Source of the DNA: Draconibacterium sp.
Lineage (GTDB): Bacteria > Bacteroidota > Bacteroidia > Bacteroidales > Prolixibacteraceae
Direction of reading: 5' to 3'
Assembly: GCA_027011835.1 (NCBI GenBank)
Contig: JALUZN010000311.1
Coordinates: 1 to 7,535 of the forward strand
DNA length: 7,535 nt
Within the stretch, counting starts at the first letter, position 1, and each line of letters starts with the position of its first letter. The notes beneath the pieces are model-generated. The model was not told where the DNA came from. It was given only the letters and a program-made list of their open reading frames with translations, and ran no database searches. This document shows, piece after piece, positions 5,986-7,535 of this stretch. Made by a program: the position numbers and the translations under genes.

Positions 5986-7535
5986 TTAGTTTTCAATTTT
6001 CCGACTGATTATTTTTGCAATAATTGCCTGTCCCTCTTCGCTTAAGTGCACGCCGTCTTCCGACAAGAGGTTAAATACAGGTTCGAGAGGAGTTTGAATA
6101 TCAACAAACTCGGCACCATTTTTTTCGGCAACTTTTTTAAACTCGCTTTTTAAATACCGAACCCGTTCTGCTCCTCCTAAATATTTGTCTTTTAAAATTT
6201 TATCGCTGCCGTAAGGGGGCGGTGTGACCACAATTATTTTCGGAGTCTCAGGTAAAATATCCGATTCTTTTATTTTCTGAATAAGTTTTTGAAGATTTCC
6301 CGGAACCTCTTTTAGTTGACTGTCGAACACTGCCTTACAGTCGTTAGTTCCCAAAAGGATAACGATTGTATTTATTGTTTGAGCCTGTTTAACTCCTGTT
6401 TCCAGATACGAATCAACCATTTTAAGTGTATTCAGTTTCGAGAAACCATTATTATCGAAGCCAATTGTATTGCCCGAAACTGAGGTGTTTATAATAAAAT
6501 CGGCAGGCCTTATTTTTTTAAGCTGGTTTGCCCAGCCATGTTCAAATGCACCGTTCGAGTCGCCAATCAACAAAATATTTTTAGGAGGAATGTGGTCAAG
6601 TGCCACATCAACAATCATTTCGTGCGACCCTTCGAAAACCGTTAAATACAATTTATCTTGAAATGAATTTTGGTAAATAATTTCTCTGTCGCCTAATTTT
6701 CCGGTAGTTTTTGTGTCGAGTAGCATTTGTTGGCGAAGCATAATTTCGCGCACTGAAGATGGAACTTTCGCACTGGTATTTTCCACTTCGAAATCGGTAA
6801 CCAACTTATTGTAAAAATCGATGGTATGCGTTATTGGTACCGAGCCGGTGTATCCGTCGTGAATACCGCAATATAAAAACAGCTTACTGTTTTCGCGCCT
6901 TGTTACGGGAGTTTCCATAAAAAATGGCGAGCGCGATTTTGCATCGTCAATATCAATACCTGATGATGTTCCGGTAGTTGCCAGCGAAATATGTGTAGCA
7001 TAATTACTTTTTCGGCCCAACGATTCGTAATACCACTCTACAATATTTGAGATACCTGCCCACGCCGAAAAAGTTTTTATCCGGTGTTTCGATTTCATAT
7101 ATGTAAGCATGGTTGCAAAACCACCTCCACTCATTCCAATAACATGAATATTTGTTGTATCAACATTCCCGTTTTTTATGGCGTACGAAATTGCATCGTC
7201 GATGTCGGAAACAACATATTTACTTCCGCATGCTTTGGGCGTTTTATTTGGCCCCCTAAAGTTGGGGTGAATATAATTCCAGTCTTTCTCCAATATCTTT
7301 TTTGTAAGCGGGTCGATTTGTGTGTAGTCGCCACTCCAGGTATGAAGACTGACAATTAGTGGTTGTGGCATTGCGCTGTTTGTAAAATAGATAAAAGCTT
7401 TCTGCATTTCCCCATCAAGCGACGATTTTATCTCCGTTGTTTTAAACTCACCGGGCCAGTTTTTATTGATTGTATCGTCCCATTTTGGGTTATTTTGCGC
7501 CATAGCAACTTGTGCAAATAAAAGAAGTATAATAA
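5986..7535 (-). CDS. Secreted two-domain esterase: alpha/beta hydrolase fused to SGNH hydrolase, 5' end outside window
   Basis: The frame stays open to the right edge. The codons before the ATG at 7503 read IILLLFAQVA, followed by MAQ, which is the core and end of a signal peptide. The true start is thus beyond the window, and that ATG is internal. Numbering from it, residues 20-300 form an alpha/beta hydrolase of prolyl-oligopeptidase/acetyl-xylan-esterase type. Its features are SLHTWSGDY, the nucleophile elbow GMSGGG (Ser125), a likely acid Asp216 in CGIHDGYTG, and His294 in EGSHEM. Residues 307-505 form an SGNH domain: ILLIGDSNG (Ser316), SVSGNT (Gly344), LGTND (Asn387) and DGVHLSEEG (Asp483, His486). 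Both catalytic sets look complete. The fold assignments are firm. A job in removing acetyl or other acyl groups from polysaccharides is a guess from such fusions and the secreted SGNH neighbour. Confidence 0.88.
   Translation of the reverse strand, partial: IILLLFAQVAMAQNNPKWDDTINKNWPGEFKTTEIKSSLDGEMQKAFIYFTNSAMPQPLIVSLHTWSGDYTQIDPLTKKILEKDWNYIHPNFRGPNKTPKACGSKYVVSDIDDAISYAIKNGNVDTTNIHVIGMSGGGFATMLTYMKSKHRIKTFSAWAGISNIVEWYYESLGRKSNYATHISLATTGTSSGIDIDDAKSRSPFFMETPVTRRENSKLFLYCGIHDGYTGSVPITHTIDFYNKLVTDFEVENTSAKVPSSVREIMLRQQMLLDTKTTGKLGDREIIYQNSFQDKLYLTVFEGSHEMIVDVALDHIPPKNILLIGDSNGAFEHGWANQLKKIRPADFIINTSVSGNTIGFDNNGFSKLNTLKMVDSYLETGVKQAQTINTIVILLGTNDCKAVFDSQLKEVPGNLQKLIQKIKESDILPETPKIIVVTPPPYGSDKILKDKYLGGAERVRYLKSEFKKVAEKNGAEFVDIQTPLEPVFNLLSEDGVHLSEEGQAIIAKIISRKIEN

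Noticed and set aside
7084..7359. A 91-codon plus-strand frame opposite the two-domain hydrolase
   Set aside because: It is antisense to the alpha/beta hydrolase domain, including its catalytic serine; no independent coding evidence.

Overview
The window looks like a piece of chromosome from a Bacteroidota bacterium. The evidence is AT-rich DNA, near absence of Shine-Dalgarno sites, a PorT-like outer-membrane barrel, a 'GSSS' type SGNH hydrolase, and a class II branched-chain aminotransferase ending in YGDEPDTHGW. A marine or gut Bacteroidia (Marinilabiliales-like) is my guess; the sequence does not prove it. No RNA gene, CRISPR array, insertion sequence or phage gene was seen.

Layout. Bases 1-1199 (+) hold an AAA ATPase with a DUF4143-type C-terminus, cut by the left edge of the window. 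It converges on the rest, which is all on the minus strand. The 160-base gap 1200-1359 holds two tandem hairpins, the second a likely intrinsic terminator. Reading leftward from the right edge, the minus-strand genes are: a secreted two-domain hydrolase (alpha/beta hydrolase fused to SGNH esterase, 5986-7535, cut by the right edge); a secreted single-domain SGNH hydrolase (5291-5956); ilvE (4109-5122); an ECF sigma factor (3462-3947); a membrane protein that is probably its anti-sigma factor (2398-3444); and an outer-membrane beta-barrel protein (1360-2298).

The most interesting part is the sigma / anti-sigma / barrel module. The same promoter-like motif, CTGTAACTT-N14-CGTCATA, lies upstream of both the sigma gene and the barrel gene. 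Its spacing is identical, and it sits 27 and 26 bases from the two ATG codons. It has the form of an ECF -35/-10 pair (AAC...CGTC). The simplest reading is an autoregulated envelope-stress or envelope-sensing circuit in which the sigma factor drives its own gene and separately boosts the barrel. The anti-sigma candidate has a tandemly duplicated, zinc-less cytoplasmic domain, one membrane segment, a TonB-like Lys/Pro-rich periplasmic linker and a C-terminal domain of unknown function.

The two hydrolase genes are 29 bases apart, probably co-transcribed, and both exported. They may remove acyl groups from polysaccharides or other esters, but the substrate cannot be read from the sequence. IlvE is a housekeeping gene with its own upstream region that contains two mutually exclusive inverted repeats.

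Several gene ends need care. The first and last genes continue beyond the window, and the GTG at 336 and the ATG at 7503 are internal codons. The TTG codons at 3986 and 5128 are poor starts compared with the ATGs just downstream.
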